Shown here one piece after another: positions 40,860-49,671 of a stretch of 63,048 nucleotides of DNA. This DNA is from a virus. Under the pieces are notes generated by a model that made no database searches, had not been told where the DNA came from, and saw only the letters and a list, made by a program, of their open reading frames with translations. A program made the translations under genes and the position numbers. The stretch's first letter is position 1; every line of letters begins with the position of its first letter. The stretch lies in IMG/VR virus record IMGVR_UViG_3300035112_000009, positions 1 to 63,048 of that record; one strand, given 5' to 3'.

Positions 40860-42131
40860 CTAGAAGCCCGAAACATACGGCAGATTAATGACGGCCGACT
40901 GGTTTGAGCGGTTTTTGCAGATCAGGTCATAACGGGCATAGTTGGCATATTGAAGGGCGTCATAGGGCGCGCCCGAGCCCGACTTCATCCACATCTTGTT
41001 ACCGTTGCCGTCGTCGTAAAACTTCGGCAGGGTGACGTACTCGATCGCCCAATCTGGTAGATAGAGATCCCAGATGGTTGACTTGGGAGCCTGGTTATCC
41101 AGAACCCACGTCTGACCGTTGTGCGACGCCGCACCGATGCCCAGATCGAACTTGCTGGCGTTCATTCCCACCACACGCTGAATGCCGTAGGTGGTCGTGT
41201 AACCCAACTGGCGATAGTTGAATTCCTGGGTGGTGTGCGAGATGTAGGTGCGGCCGTTCTTGCTGACGTTCGCCCCGCTCCGTCGCCGGCGCTTGGCTTC
41301 CATCAGATCCAACATGCCGGGAGTCAGGGCAGTTCCACCGACACCTGAGGATGCACCAGCATCCACGACGGACGACTTGATCCCGCTGTAGGTCGCGGTG
41401 TTGACACCCAGATAGTCAGAGCTGGACGTTTCGCTTACGTGGTAGCCAATGCCATGCGGCATCAACCCGTAAGAGCCGTAGTGGTGAGCCGTGTCGGTCG
41501 CCACAACGTCAGTGGGCACGGTATCGAAGGTCACTACATCCCCGGCGATCGCCGTGACAGTGGAAACCAGAACCGCGGCCGACTGGTTGTGCGCAACGCC
41601 AGCAGACGAATAGAAGACGAGGCGGGCGCCGATGTCGATATTCTCTGCGCCATAGTCACCGCCGAACGTCACCGTTCCGCCCGAGCCGGTAGTTACCGCG
41701 GTGGCAACACCCAGAGCACCCGATCCGGTGCCGTGCATCCAGAGGTTCTGCCAGTGGCGGAACTTCTTCTGATCCGCCTCCATAGGAAAGCGGGCGAACT
41801 TAACCAGGTCTTCGGCGCTCTGCTGGTCGAGGACAGATCGATTGATTTCGCCCATCATGAATTGATTGAGGTAGTAGATGCGAAGCTGAACGATAGCCGG
41901 GGTTCCCGCCAACGGGAGCTGTCCGCCTTCGCCAATCGCACCATAAGAAGCGTTCGGAACGACTTGAATGGGAATCCGGCGCCCCAGTTCATTGGTGCGC
42001 TCTTTTTCGCCCTTCATAAAGAGATCGAAAGTCGGAGCCTCTTCGTCTGTACCCACCAAGAATGCACTTCTCAGTACGGGCTCGATCTTCTCAGTCATCA
42101 CCTTAGAGGCGGTCGAAACTGTGAATGCCAT
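40860..42131 (-). CDS. Major capsid protein, N4-gp56 family
   Basis: 423 aa. N terminus has the N4-gp56 pattern: KVMTEKIEPVLRSAFLVGT, FMKGEKERTNELGRRIPIQV, then YLNQFMMGEINRSVLDQQSA. Forms the HK97-fold capsid shell. Located after the scaffold gene with 20-bp spacing. Confidence 0.85.
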   Translation of the reverse strand: MAFTVSTASKVMTEKIEPVLRSAFLVGTDEEAPTFDLFMKGEKERTNELGRRIPIQVVPNASYGAIGEGGQLPLAGTPAIVQLRIYYLNQFMMGEINRSVLDQQSAEDLVKFARFPMEADQKKFRHWQNLWMHGTGSGALGVATAVTTGSGGTVTFGGDYGAENIDIGARLVFYSSAGVAHNQSAAVLVSTVTAIAGDVVTFDTVPTDVVATDTAHHYGSYGLMPHGIGYHVSETSSSDYLGVNTATYSGIKSSVVDAGASSGVGGTALTPGMLDLMEAKRRRRSGANVSKNGRTYISHTTQEFNYRQLGYTTTYGIQRVVGMNASKFDLGIGAASHNGQTWVLDNQAPKSTIWDLYLPDWAIEYVTLPKFYDDGNGNKMWMKSGSGAPYDALQYANYARYDLICKNRSNQSAVINLPYVSGF

Positions 42132-42151
42132 TGTGAAATTCTCCTAAAGTT

Positions 42152-43354
42152 CTAGGCGGACGCACTCGCTATCGCTTCGTCCCAAGTAGTAGGAGGCTTC
42201 ACTGTCACTCCTAAAGCTGAACCAGGGGCGGGCAGAATAGGATTGGCCGCGCGTGAAGTGGCTTTGGATTGGTTGGCAAACGCTTCGATCTCTTCGAGAA
42301 TCGCCTTGAACTCGTCGCTCTGCTTGATCGTTTCAGCGGCAGCACGCGCACGGACTTTCAGGTTGTCTTCCTCGCGGAAAGCGTTCTGATACTCCCTGCG
42401 GTTAATGGCTTCGGTGACGGTGCTCACGAGTTTTACGTTCTCGGGAACCTCATCAAAAGCGGCCATCACACGTTGTCTGTCGAGAAACTTTGCGGCTGCT
42501 CGTTTCAGACCGGCGATCTTTGGCGGATCGTTGGCTTGCACTTCCAATCCCGTATCGCGAATCACCTCATCCACTACACTCAGAACATTGCTCAGAAGCT
42601 CGTTCTGCTTACCCCGGATCTCTGCTTGCGCGGCCGATTCCTTTTGCGTCCTGACCTCACCGTTCACAGCTTCAAACTGTGTTCTGAGATCATCGATCTG
42701 CTTCTGGAATTCAGCGGCGGCTTTCTGTGCTGCCTGCTCCTGAGTTTTCTGAATGAGTTGAACAACGTCCTCGTTGCTCATCTCTTGCAGTTGCTCTACG
42801 GTTGGCACAGGCACATCAGAGACGGGTGTTTCTGGGGTGGCGGCGGGTGTGCCGTTCGACTGCAAACGAGCCTTCACGTCCTCGAAAGGAATACCCAACA
42901 AGTCTTTGCTGTGGCGTTTGAAGATGTCGTTTACGTGCTCGGTGTACCGAGACGCCGAAAGGCTGTGCAGTTCGTCTCCCAGAACCGAAATAGGCTTGTC
43001 AAAGTCGAGATAGTTGCGGATCGGCGCGGCGTCCTTGTATTGCCTTCGTGCCCACCTTCGAGAACTACTTTTCGAGGGGAGCGCGAGGATTTCGGGCGTA
43101 TCGCCTTCCTCAACATCTTCGTCTTTGGTTTCCTGTTCGGTTGCCTCAACTACAGGCTCAGGAGCGTCTGCGGGGCTTTCGCTTTCACGCACGGTATCCC
43201 CAGCCTCTAACTGAGGGGCCGCTTCAAGCGTTTCTGCTTCAGCTACGGGAGTCTCAACAACTGGCTCGACTGCTGGAGTTTCCGCCACAGGAGCGGCAGG
43301 CAGTTCAGGCGTCGGAGTCGATGCTGTTTCCCATGTTTGGTTTTCTTCTGGCAT
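42152..43354 (-). CDS. Scaffold protein
   Basis: 400 aa. Acidic Pro/Glu/Ala-rich N-terminal 100 residues, then a long helical region with a coiled coil (AAAEFQKQIDDLRTQFEAVN). Position between portal and capsid genes and composition are those of phage scaffolds. Confidence 0.75.
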   Translation of the reverse strand: MPEENQTWETASTPTPELPAAPVAETPAVEPVVETPVAEAETLEAAPQLEAGDTVRESESPADAPEPVVEATEQETKDEDVEEGDTPEILALPSKSSSRRWARRQYKDAAPIRNYLDFDKPISVLGDELHSLSASRYTEHVNDIFKRHSKDLLGIPFEDVKARLQSNGTPAATPETPVSDVPVPTVEQLQEMSNEDVVQLIQKTQEQAAQKAAAEFQKQIDDLRTQFEAVNGEVRTQKESAAQAEIRGKQNELLSNVLSVVDEVIRDTGLEVQANDPPKIAGLKRAAAKFLDRQRVMAAFDEVPENVKLVSTVTEAINRREYQNAFREEDNLKVRARAAAETIKQSDEFKAILEEIEAFANQSKATSRAANPILPAPGSALGVTVKPPTTWDEAIASASA

Positions 43355-43471
43355 ATCGTCCCTTTCCGCATCAAGCGGGTTGGATTCGGTCAGCCAGAAT
43401 AGTTACCACGGACTGAAGATTTACGTTTTTAGGTGTGGATTCGGGAGATCAATAGGAGTAAAATCAGGGGC

Positions 43472-43672
43472 ATGGAAACACAACCTCCGCCCGTATCAGT
43501 GCCGATTATCGAGTTAGGCGGCACAGTTCATTACAGCCTCGAAATGCGCGCATACTTAGCAAGATTGCCGCGCGAGGAAGCCGACCGGATCGTTAGAGAG
43601 ATTGAATACAAGTACCGTCCGCGTCGAGTCATTGATTGGGAAGAAATTGGGCGGCAACAGGCAATCATTTAG
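43472..43672 (+). CDS. Embedded plus-strand small protein, 66 aa
   Basis: ATG 43472, AGGGG just before it. TAAAAT (43459-43464) would set transcription at the ATG. A C-terminal helix (EEADRIVREIEYKYRPRRV) dominates. Against the direction of the late operon, between scaffold and portal genes: a small independent (moron-like) unit. Confidence 0.55.
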   Translation: METQPPPVSVPIIELGGTVHYSLEMRAYLARLPREEADRIVREIEYKYRPRRVIDWEEIGRQQAII

Positions 43673-43692
43673 CGAGAAGGAAAGTAAGAGAT

Positions 43693-43845
43693 ATGAAACA
43701 ACCGAAGGCTTGTCGGTGTTTACTTTGTCAGCCGCGCCAGCAATCTTGGCTTGCAATGCTGTTCTGGCCTGCACCATTCTCAGCGAAATGCGCAGCCGTG
43801 TTCATGCGGAAGCGGGTGGCGGCACGGCTTGCGGCACTGGACTAG
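43693..43845 (+). CDS. Small Cys/Arg-rich protein, 50 aa
   Basis: ATG 43693 with AAGGAAAG upstream; CRCLLCQPR near the N terminus. The last 44 bases overlap the portal 3' end. Follows the previous small plus gene, so likely the same transcript. Confidence 0.4.
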   Translation: MKQPKACRCLLCQPRQQSWLAMLFWPAPFSAKCAAVFMRKRVAARLAALD

Positions 43846-46369
43846 CAGCCGCATTCAGTAACGCCTTGTGGGATTCTAACTCTGCCTGATTCTGAGTCTT
43901 TTCCGCATCCAATTCGGCCTGAGTTTGGGCTTGATGTTCGCGATCCTTCTCTTTCAAAGCCTGTTCACCCAGAGCGTTCTGGATCAACTCAGCCGTGCCT
44001 TGCTCGTCAGCTTGCGCCATTTCCGTTGCCTGTTGTTCTTTCTGCTGGTTCGCCATCTGCTCTTGCATAGCCATCTGTGGGGATTGAGAAGCGATCTGAG
44101 CCGCACCCTGCTCTTGGGCTTGAGTAACGATACCTTTGTTCAGGTGTAGACCGTGGACTGTTTGAACTACCAGCCTCAAGAGCGAATCGGCGTTTCGGCC
44201 TTCATCTGACAGCCACCAGTCTTGGTAGAAGTCTCGGAATGCGGGGTGATCATCCATGTAGGGATTTACCCTTGCCCACTCTGCGACGTTCGCAAGTACC
44301 ACATCGACCATCTCAGGAGAAGCCGCGAATCCACCTTGAGCAATGATTCCCGAGACACGGGCATATTCCTCAATCCTCATACTCGCATTACGTTGGGCAG
44401 CGCCCCACTCATCAACTGAATGATCAATATCGAAATCTGAGGCAATCAGCGAAACCAGTTCGGGACTTTCCTTTAGTTGCCCCGCAGCTTGCGCGAAACT
44501 GGCGGCATTAGCCCGTTTCTGTTGAGGCGTGGTCGGCATCCAACTGCCCTCTACAGGTTTGATAATCAGATCGGTTTTTACGTTGCAGTTAAAGAAGGCT
44601 CGAACCCCTCGTTCGGTGTATTCCACTTCGCCTTTTTCGTCGCACTTTCCGGCCATTTCAAGGAACATCTCAGCCGTGTAATGCTCGCGCTCAAAACAAA
44701 GCACTTGCTTGATCCACTCTGTTCCAGCGAAGGCTTGGAGTTTACGATTAGGGATCATTCGGCCTACGGCCTGATCCCTGGACGCCTCAACTCCCGTAGC
44801 CGTTCCGAGGGCCTTTGTATCTGCGGCACCCTGCATTGAGAGCGAAGATGTTCCCGCAGCATCCTGCAAACTGGCTCGCATCGCATCTCGGAATCCGTAG
44901 ACATCAGAAGCAAGAGATTCAGGTTGGGATCTTCCGTAAGCGTATCCAACAATGTCATTCACTTCGGGCGGCGCTTCAACAATCCCCACTTGGTTGTAAG
45001 CTGGAAGTTTCCCGCCTTCTAAAGCCCCAGAACGAACAAATTCTCTACCCGCAGCAGCGTAGTAGTGATGAGCTACAATGAAAGCATTCTCGTCGTTAAT
45101 CGTATCCTGCGGCCCCAACAGCGCGACAGTGCCGGAACCGTGCAGGGCGTGTTCTCGGAGTCCGTAGACGCACATCGTCCAGCACTCATTTTTGTTAGAA
45201 GCGAAAACGTCGAGAATCTTCTTGCCGATCCTTGCAATACAGGCTCCCGAAGGGTAAGGATCAACGAACTTCTCGCCCTTTTTCAGTTCGCGTCCTTCAC
45301 CCAGCGTCTCGTTCTCGGGGTTGACGTATCGCTGGTAAACCTTTGGATCGAGCCAAACTAACTCACCTTCGATCTTCTCGAATTGATCTCCGCCAGCAGA
45401 GTAGTCAGACGATCCGCCCCAGCCTGATTGTGATGGTTGGCTTTGAGCGTCTGAGCGATCCCGCGCCTCTTTCGATTCGTCGCTTGAGGGAATCTTGACG
45501 TTCGGAAACATCGACTCCCAATCACACCGACGTAAGACAACGCGCCAGCGCACAAACAGGCTTGAAGCGATATCACGACCGTTCAAATCAAGCTGAACCA
45601 TCGTTGCATCAGGTCTGACGGTGACAACCCGACCGGCAGACTTCGTGTTTTGCTCGGTCTTAATACCTTCAGAATCAGGATAGGCGAGATCCTTTGCCTC
45701 CGTGTCGCCACAATTAGGACAGACGGGATCGGTTTTGGTTAAACCACACGTTCGGCATACTTGAACCTTTCGGCCGGCTGTAACGTGCTTCATTACCCGC
45801 ATCTCAACGCACTGCTCTGAGCTATCTGCATTCTGATCAAAGAACGTGTATCGCAATGCCCACTTCTTCAGCAGCAGCGACATATTCTCGCCCTGAATAA
45901 AAGGTTCTGTCTCAATGCGATCCTGGTTGACGGCTATCCTTCGCTCGGCAAACTGAGCGGCTTCGCGCATCTCAGCGCTGAACCTGTTTACGGCTTCAGG
46001 CTTGTACTCAATGCGTCCGCGGCACATCTCCATTTGGAGCTTGTCGATCTGCTTTTTGTATTCATTGTCAGAAGGTTGGACTTCCCCAGCGACTGATTCG
46101 TTATCAACCCACTCCCCGTTACGACACTCTCCATCCCAGCGCCCATCGTAATAAGCGACGCACTTAACCATCTCGTTGTGAATCTTGAGGTTTTCGTTGG
46201 CGTCTAATCCCGCGATGGCATCGAGCGTCTTGTTCAAATACGCGGCGAGTTTGGGAGCGTTGATCTGCTCCTCCTTGCGTTCTTCAGCAAGGCGATCTGG
46301 TGGCTCGGCGGGGTCGCGCACGGCCAATGCGCCACTGTGGGATTCAAAAGGGGCCGAAGTTTGACTCAT
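43802..46369 (-). CDS. Portal protein
   Basis: 855 aa, large podovirus-type portal. Features: N-terminal acidic region, zinc ribbon CRTCGLTKTDPVCPNCGD (about 206-223), an adaptor region with the loop WLDPKVYQRYVNPENETLG, and a C-terminal Gln/Ala/Glu-rich coiled-coil barrel (MANQQKEQQATEMAQADEQ). Forms the dodecameric DNA gate. Lies after terL with two small genes between. Confidence 0.8.
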   Translation of the reverse strand: MSQTSAPFESHSGALAVRDPAEPPDRLAEERKEEQINAPKLAAYLNKTLDAIAGLDANENLKIHNEMVKCVAYYDGRWDGECRNGEWVDNESVAGEVQPSDNEYKKQIDKLQMEMCRGRIEYKPEAVNRFSAEMREAAQFAERRIAVNQDRIETEPFIQGENMSLLLKKWALRYTFFDQNADSSEQCVEMRVMKHVTAGRKVQVCRTCGLTKTDPVCPNCGDTEAKDLAYPDSEGIKTEQNTKSAGRVVTVRPDATMVQLDLNGRDIASSLFVRWRVVLRRCDWESMFPNVKIPSSDESKEARDRSDAQSQPSQSGWGGSSDYSAGGDQFEKIEGELVWLDPKVYQRYVNPENETLGEGRELKKGEKFVDPYPSGACIARIGKKILDVFASNKNECWTMCVYGLREHALHGSGTVALLGPQDTINDENAFIVAHHYYAAAGREFVRSGALEGGKLPAYNQVGIVEAPPEVNDIVGYAYGRSQPESLASDVYGFRDAMRASLQDAAGTSSLSMQGAADTKALGTATGVEASRDQAVGRMIPNRKLQAFAGTEWIKQVLCFEREHYTAEMFLEMAGKCDEKGEVEYTERGVRAFFNCNVKTDLIIKPVEGSWMPTTPQQKRANAASFAQAAGQLKESPELVSLIASDFDIDHSVDEWGAAQRNASMRIEEYARVSGIIAQGGFAASPEMVDVVLANVAEWARVNPYMDDHPAFRDFYQDWWLSDEGRNADSLLRLVVQTVHGLHLNKGIVTQAQEQGAAQIASQSPQMAMQEQMANQQKEQQATEMAQADEQGTAELIQNALGEQALKEKDREHQAQTQAELDAEKTQNQAELESHKALLNAAASPVPQAVPPPASA

Positions 46370-46671
46370 GAATTACCGTTTCGCGCCTTCGCTGCGGCCG
46401 CGAGTATCTGTTCAGCGGTAGGAACTTCGTTCGGGGATGCGTGTGCTGCCTTATATGCGCGCTTGGCCGTAGGGCCGATCGGAGCCTTTTCAATCGGTTG
46501 TGCGGGTGGCGGCTTCGGCTGAAACAAGGGCGATATTCGCGCCTGTTCGAGCGTCTTGTTTTGCCATTCCAGCAGCTCTCGTCGTAAACGGGCATTTGCC
46601 CGGCGCTCTGCTTTTAATAACTCCCAGAGCAGCCGGGCCTTCGGATTAAGAAAAAAGCGGGGGAACCGCAA
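46366..46671 (-). CDS. Hypothetical basic protein, 101 aa
   Basis: TTG start at 46671 after GAGAGGGG. Basic coiled helix (LLKAERRANARLRRELLEWQ) then a Pro-rich tail. 4-bp overlap with portal. Confidence 0.45.
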   Translation of the reverse strand: MRFPRFFLNPKARLLWELLKAERRANARLRRELLEWQNKTLEQARISPLFQPKPPPAQPIEKAPIGPTAKRAYKAAHASPNEVPTAEQILAAAAKARNGNS

Positions 46672-46685
46672 AGGGCGACCCCTCT

Positions 46686-47192
46686 CTAGGCGAACAGAAG
46701 ATCGCCAGTTTCAGGATTCACCACCGTAGCCCACAGTGCGGGCGTCGCATCAGGGCCAAAGCCATCAGGGATCGTAAACGCTGGCCCGCCCTTCGGCCTG
46801 ACGATCATCCCGGTACGCGGGGCAATGACACCCAAAGGCGTGACGCTGGACAGTCGTTTGGACGCATCCGAAGCGTCAGGATCGTTCTGAGGGCTCACGC
46901 CCACATAATCCTCGCCCGTGGTATGATCTCGAACAAAGAACAGTCCTGATCGCAGAATCTTTCCGGCGATCGTGTTGTCCTCTTCGGGCTTATCTTCGTC
47001 TTTCTTGTCCACCGCCTCAATGCTTGCGGCATTTACCGCGGCTCCTGATTTACCTTGCGGGTCAACCTGGGCGGCAATTTCATCAGCCGGCTTGGAATGA
47101 TCGGTCGGATCTTCGGTTGCGGAAACAGGCTTGCCAGTCGCAGCGTGATCCTTCTTTACCTTGTCAGCCTGTGATTTCGTATCCTTTGCCAT
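46686..47192 (-). CDS. Virion-associated protein, 168 aa
   Basis: The first 80 residues are Lys/Asp-rich and disordered. The C-terminal half is a small beta domain (SGLFFVRDHTTGEDYVGVS, IAPRTGMIVRPKGGPAF). Between terL and portal; unknown. Confidence 0.45.
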   Translation of the reverse strand: MAKDTKSQADKVKKDHAATGKPVSATEDPTDHSKPADEIAAQVDPQGKSGAAVNAASIEAVDKKDEDKPEEDNTIAGKILRSGLFFVRDHTTGEDYVGVSPQNDPDASDASKRLSSVTPLGVIAPRTGMIVRPKGGPAFTIPDGFGPDATPALWATVVNPETGDLLFA

Positions 47193-47237
47193 TTTCTAAA
47201 TCCTCCGTGGTCTTGTTCTAACTTTGTCTTTGAGGGG

Positions 47238-49028
47238 CTACCGTCTGAAGCGAATCTTACTTGGAATCGTTAACTTATGTTTTCCCGGCTGTTGTTCAGC
47301 GAGCATTTTCTTGAGATACAGATCCCTGCTTTGAAGCTTTGCCTGTTGAATTAGTGGATTTTCTTCGGCAACAATCGCGGGTAGACGAATCTCAGGGCGC
47401 AGTGCCTGCTCATTGGCTTCTGCCCGAGTCAGCGGGGTAATCGACGGGAAAGCAGAATATGCCGCCGCACGAATCGTATCCATGAAGTCGTTAAAGAACG
47501 GGTGAGGCACAACTTCAACGGTGGGCTCACCTGAATTGAGTTGCTTGTAGTGGTAGGCAGAAAACTCAGCCTCTACCCTTGCCCACACCGAATCAGGACG
47601 GCGCCGCGGCCAGTCTTCATCAGGAACCACACAAACAAAACGAGAGCGGCCCATGAGATCAGGAAAGAACGGGTTTGGCTTGTCTCGATCGATAATCGCC
47701 AAATAGTCCCGCATCTGAGCAATACCAATGTTTGGGCCGGCAGTCCACGACGAGAAATTGATTCCCATCTTTCGGTATTCCAACCGCTCAGATTTTGCTT
47801 CGTGAGAATTAAGCCAATACTGCACCCTGGAACGCTCTGAAATGCCACCAAAGCGATCAGGGTGGATGTCCGCGTTAATCTCTTCCTTTGACTCCTGACG
47901 CGCACCCATTAGGGTTAGAATCGCGTCCCCTACCTCTGTCGGTGACTTTTCAGTAACCATCAAGGCGCGATACATTGCCACTAGATCGGGAATTGGGCTA
48001 TTCTTTGCCGCCGTCGCAAACCAGCTCGTCGCGCCGATATGCTCATCTGAGGTTCCTTGATCCTGTGAAACGGTGACTCTCCAGTGATCGGGAATGTTGT
48101 TTGTCCCAATTACCGCAAACCACCGACTCCACGGCACAAAGACGTAATTCGGATCGAACATCCAGTAAATGTCGCCCCGCTGCCTGATCTTCCAGTCGCC
48201 CTTTCGCAGTTGGGCGTGACTCACCGCATCCAGTTCAGATAAGGCTAAGTCGTATTCGTCGGCATCCAGGTACGGGTTGTCCTCGAGTCGGGCAAACACG
48301 AAATACCGCCGAAGCGTTCGGTTGGTTCGTTCGTCTACTCCATCCTTAGACAACACACGGGGGGATTGGTTCGCCTCCGTCTCGGGATCGAAGTCATCGG
48401 GAATGAACCTTTCCTCAACCCACTGCATTCCCGGCTCACCTGGCTGGGCAGGGTTAGAAGCAGACCGCATCCTGATTGGAACATGCTGGGCAGTTTTCAG
48501 ACGCCGAAGACGAGAGAATAGATAGGTGTAAGTCTTCTTGTGGAATCGCGTGAGTTCATCGATTCCGATTAACTGATATTCAGCCGTGCGGTAGTTGTAC
48601 TTATCCGCGTCGTTCTGAAGATAACCAAAGCTCAACGTTGCAGACGGTCCCGCGACATTCGGAAACTCCCAACTCTTCGTCAGTGAATGCCATAGAGCAC
48701 CTGATCCCGTAAGCCATTCGTGCGCCCGATCCATCAAGGCCCCCGGCTTAGAGAGATCCGCAAAACTCTTCATCAAAAGCAGGGCGGAGTACCCAGGAAC
48801 ATCGACATATTGAAGCGCAGCCATCAGCAGGGCATCCGTCTTACCACCGCCGGCCGCGCCACCATAGAAGGCTTCGAGTTCTTCAAGGGAGAGGAATAGT
48901 TGCTGTCTTGCTGTGGGACTGTGAGGGCAGTAGTCAATCGCCTTCCGGGGTGGCTTAATCCCATGCCTTGCTGCTACGAGCTTTGCATAGGCATATCCAT
49001 TGGCTAGTTGTTCTGGGGTTACTGACAC
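47238..49028 (-). CDS. terL: Terminase large subunit
   Basis: 596 aa. Walker A GGAAGGGKT (56-64), Walker B YQLIGIDELT (151-160), and a C-terminal nuclease domain (VSQDQGTSDEHIG with acidic residues; further acidics around 390-480). GTG start with AGGTGA close before it. Powers genome packaging. Separated from terS by about 8 kb, which is unusual. Confidence 0.9.
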   Translation of the reverse strand: MSVTPEQLANGYAYAKLVAARHGIKPPRKAIDYCPHSPTARQQLFLSLEELEAFYGGAAGGGKTDALLMAALQYVDVPGYSALLLMKSFADLSKPGALMDRAHEWLTGSGALWHSLTKSWEFPNVAGPSATLSFGYLQNDADKYNYRTAEYQLIGIDELTRFHKKTYTYLFSRLRRLKTAQHVPIRMRSASNPAQPGEPGMQWVEERFIPDDFDPETEANQSPRVLSKDGVDERTNRTLRRYFVFARLEDNPYLDADEYDLALSELDAVSHAQLRKGDWKIRQRGDIYWMFDPNYVFVPWSRWFAVIGTNNIPDHWRVTVSQDQGTSDEHIGATSWFATAAKNSPIPDLVAMYRALMVTEKSPTEVGDAILTLMGARQESKEEINADIHPDRFGGISERSRVQYWLNSHEAKSERLEYRKMGINFSSWTAGPNIGIAQMRDYLAIIDRDKPNPFFPDLMGRSRFVCVVPDEDWPRRRPDSVWARVEAEFSAYHYKQLNSGEPTVEVVPHPFFNDFMDTIRAAAYSAFPSITPLTRAEANEQALRPEIRLPAIVAEENPLIQQAKLQSRDLYLKKMLAEQQPGKHKLTIPSKIRFRR

Positions 49029-49452
49029 TCACCTAAAGAATAGGTGAGTAGTGGGGTTTAGGTTTTGCGGGCGAGTCGGTGCTGTTATCGATCAGTGATC
49101 AATAAATCTCTTTAAGGAAAGTGTAGCGTGAATCGGTGACAGTGTAGCTTAACGCGACTTTTTGTTTGGATTCTTTGGCCTCCCAGGCTTTGGAGCCTCA
49201 AAACCCTTGAGATCGGCGTCTGGTATCCACCACACCGGGTCCGGTCCGGCCCGGCGTGGCATGTTATGGTCTGGTAGGTTCGGGAGGGATGCGTTCATCT
49301 GAGTTGTGTTCAGTACCGTCATGGTAAGCAGCGTTCGGTAGGGCGGCGGTGGGTCATGCTGCGCTAAGCTGCGTTAGGATAAGGGAAAACGGCTACATGG
49401 GTGGCCGTTTTCATTTGCCTACATCTCACTTCAGGAGTAGGATTCTCCAGCT
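49029..49452 (-). promoter_or_regulatory. terL leader region with operator-like palindrome and hairpins
   Basis: A 424-bp gap with no gene. A 21-bp near-perfect palindrome is at 49085-49105 (arms TTATcGATCA and TGATCaATAA). A 10-bp stem 49230-49239 with 49250-49259 pairs fully only on the minus strand (one U-G), so the RNA is probably minus. AGGCT/AGCCT (about 49178-49191) is a third stem. Likely holds the terL promoter; no clear -35/-10 seen. Confidence 0.45.
49386..49411 (+). terminator. Hairpin with T tract, or 5' hairpin of the following plus gene
   Basis: AAAACGGC (49386-49393) pairs with GCCGTTTT (49404-49411). As a plus-strand terminator it has a short T run. It also starts 6 bases after TAGGAT (49375-49380), as other leader hairpins here do. 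Both readings are open. Confidence 0.4.
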
Positions 49453-49671
49453 ATGACGAGAGCACAACGGACTATCTTCATATTTGGCGCGATTGCCATT
49501 CTCGCTGCTCTGCTGTTTCCCCCGTGGGTTACTGAAGGTGGCTCAAAGGGATACCATTTCCTGTTTAGCGGGGTCTCTTATCGAATCAACACATCACTTC
49601 TCTTTATCCAGGTAGCTTCAATCGCGGTAATCACGCTGTTCGTTTACTTCGCCGCTAAGTCCCGCGCTTAG
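49453..49671 (+). CDS. Plus-strand membrane protein, 72 aa
   Basis: Two transmembrane helices (IFIFGAIAILAALLFPPW and LLFIQVASIAVITLFVYFAA), GGAG ribosome-binding site. Convergent with the ejection-protein gene (4-bp overlap). An isolated unit in the late region; may alter the lysogen membrane, for example superinfection exclusion (inference). Confidence 0.6.
   Translation: MTRAQRTIFIFGAIAILAALLFPPWVTEGGSKGYHFLFSGVSYRINTSLLFIQVASIAVITLFVYFAAKSRA

Noticed and set aside
42269-43210. 313-aa plus-strand frame over the scaffold gene
   Set aside because: Antisense shadow of the acidic scaffold; Leu/Phe-rich artefact of Glu/Lys codons.
43602-43889. 95-aa plus-strand frame overlapping the portal 3' end
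   Set aside because: The alternative frame at 43693-43845 has a strong ribosome-binding site; this one does not.
49230-49259. CRISPR-like or iteron repeat (CCGG-rich words)
   Set aside because: Only a single hairpin; no regularly spaced repeats or spacers. No CRISPR array was seen anywhere.
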